Positions 63,272 through 64,000 of a stretch of 64,000 nucleotides of DNA are shown here, in pieces. Position 1 is the first letter of the stretch, and every line of letters begins with the position of its first letter. The notes under the pieces are model-generated. The model had not been told where the DNA came from. It saw only the letters and a program-made list of their open reading frames with translations, and did not search any database. The stretch comes from a virus. The stretch is from positions 42,834 to 106,833 of the IMG/VR virus record IMGVR_UViG_3300034103_001027. One strand, written 5' to 3'. Both the position numbers and the translations under genes were made by a program.

Positions 63272-63674
63272 TGCCAGGCTCCTTCGATAATCGCTTGATA
63301 TAGTTTGAAAACTCAGTCGTATCCATGCACGCATCTACAGCCTGCCTAAGGATCGCTTTCCTGAGGGCAGGGGTGAAGCTCGCTACCATTCCGTGCTGAG
63401 TCCACGATGCGCCAGGGACTCTCTCTGTGATCTTGTACTTCCTTGCCTGCGCGGCTGATCGAGTCATTTGTCCGTGACTAGCGTTCATTGGCATTGCCTG
63501 CCAGATATCGTCGCCGAATCTAGCCTCGCCAAACGTGATCAGGTCGCCAATCCACCAGTTGACGTTTCGTTGCATGAAGAAAAGCTTTTCAACATGCTCC
63601 TCGATGTCATTGATAGTTGCATCAGCATCGACAACCAGAAAGCCATCACTCAATGTCATTGGACCTAACTTCAT
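63264..63674 (-). CDS. Unknown protein (136 aa)
   Basis: Starts MKLGPMTLSDGFLVVDADAT; helical (INDIEEHVEKLFFMQ, AALRKAILRQAVD-like), basic end. Overlaps both neighbours. Function unknown. Confidence 0.6.
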   Translation of the reverse strand: MKLGPMTLSDGFLVVDADATINDIEEHVEKLFFMQRNVNWWIGDLITFGEARFGDDIWQAMPMNASHGQMTRSAAQARKYKITERVPGASWTQHGMVASFTPALRKAILRQAVDACMDTTEFSNYIKRLSKEPGNA

Positions 63675-64000
63675 GAATGCACTCCTGCGCTTGGTGGTGC
63701 CATTTGCCCGACAGCAATCAAGCAGTCTCTTCCATGTACCAGCACAGCGCGACCGTCTAGTGTCCCTAGTCGGAAGTCATCTTCACCAGCAGCAGCAATG
63801 GCATTTGAAAGAAGCCTTGATGAAGCGAATACAGGCTTCCCAGGGCAGTGATCTCCTTCGACATGAAACTCACACCTAGCCTCAGCGCCAAGTTCCACAT
63901 GCCTTGCGCCATCGGCCATCCCAACGTAGCGGCAGTACAGACCTGTCTCTTTTGGTTCGATCCACACGCCAGTAGCTTCATTTGTCGAGATGGCTGCGGT
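63671..64000 (-). CDS. Unknown protein, N-terminus may lie beyond the window
   Basis: The frame is open to the window edge (reading TAAISTNEATG before the first internal start, GTG at 63967). It reads RYVGMADGARHVELGAEARC and FASSRLLSNAIAAAGEDDFR, a beta-rich small domain. It overlaps the next gene by 4 bases. Function unknown. Confidence 0.55.
   Translation of the reverse strand, partial: TAAISTNEATGVWIEPKETGLYCRYVGMADGARHVELGAEARCEFHVEGDHCPGKPVFASSRLLSNAIAAAGEDDFRLGTLDGRAVLVHGRDCLIAVGQMAPPSAGVHS

Overview
The window is part of the genome of a temperate tailed dsDNA phage (class Caudoviricetes), or an integrated copy of one. It carries terminase, portal, major capsid and tail-fibre genes, a repressor-type HTH gene facing the early genes, a tyrosine integrase with an excisionase-like neighbour, and an attachment core that matches the 3' half of a tRNA-Arg(UCU) gene. 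Both ends of the window cut through open reading frames, so the genome continues on each side. No DNA polymerase, endolysin, holin or tail-tube gene was recognised. The host is not shown directly. The integrase belongs to a divergent group that lacks the usual first catalytic arginine, a pattern I associate with planctomycetes, so a planctomycete-like host is a weak inference.

Layout. 1-11.3 kb (minus strand) is the head and tail module: tail spike, lectin-like tail protein, portal, TerL, a probable TerS, small and decoration-like head proteins, major capsid protein and scaffold. 11.4-13.9 kb holds a small HTH gene, a DUF1289 gene, a 475-residue protein with two serine-recombinase catalytic domains, and a phage sigma factor. 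13.9-22.5 kb is DNA metabolism: PhoH ATPase, prim-pol-like primase, 5'-3' exonuclease, SF2 helicase, ParB-like protein and UvrD-like helicase, interrupted by a patch of unknown genes. 22.5-28.9 kb has a secreted Gln-rich protein, an RNA polymerase alpha-CTD-like protein, an IS200/IS605 element (TnpA + TnpB) sitting in a small gene, a metallopeptidase and a Rad50/RecF-like ATPase. 28.9-49.5 kb starts at the repressor and runs leftward as about 50 small, tightly packed minus-strand genes of mostly unknown function, many coupled by 1-20 base overlaps. 49.6-51.5 kb is non-coding and rich in repeats and hairpins. 51.5-55.2 kb is a plus-strand operon ending in the excisionase-like gene, then the integrase and attP core. 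55.2-57.8 kb has cargo-like genes (CAP-domain protein, alpha/beta hydrolase, cytosine-C5 methyltransferase with an overlapping second frame). 58.1-64 kb has lipoproteins, an SSB-like protein, HNH and endonuclease VII genes, and a GNAT acetyltransferase.

Two repeated DNA signals dominate the right-hand part. One is an 18-base palindrome (CCGTCT-N6-AGACGG) placed between genes or just before ribosome binding sites, at least 17 times between 37.7 and 50.4 kb. The other is a non-palindromic GACTTGCCATATA motif, at least 14 times between 16.9 and 60.9 kb and not noticed in the structural module. Together with the phage sigma factor, the alpha-CTD-like protein and the repressor they suggest a transcription programme of the phage's own. 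The most unusual proteins are the double serine recombinase and the methyltransferase with an overprinted frame.
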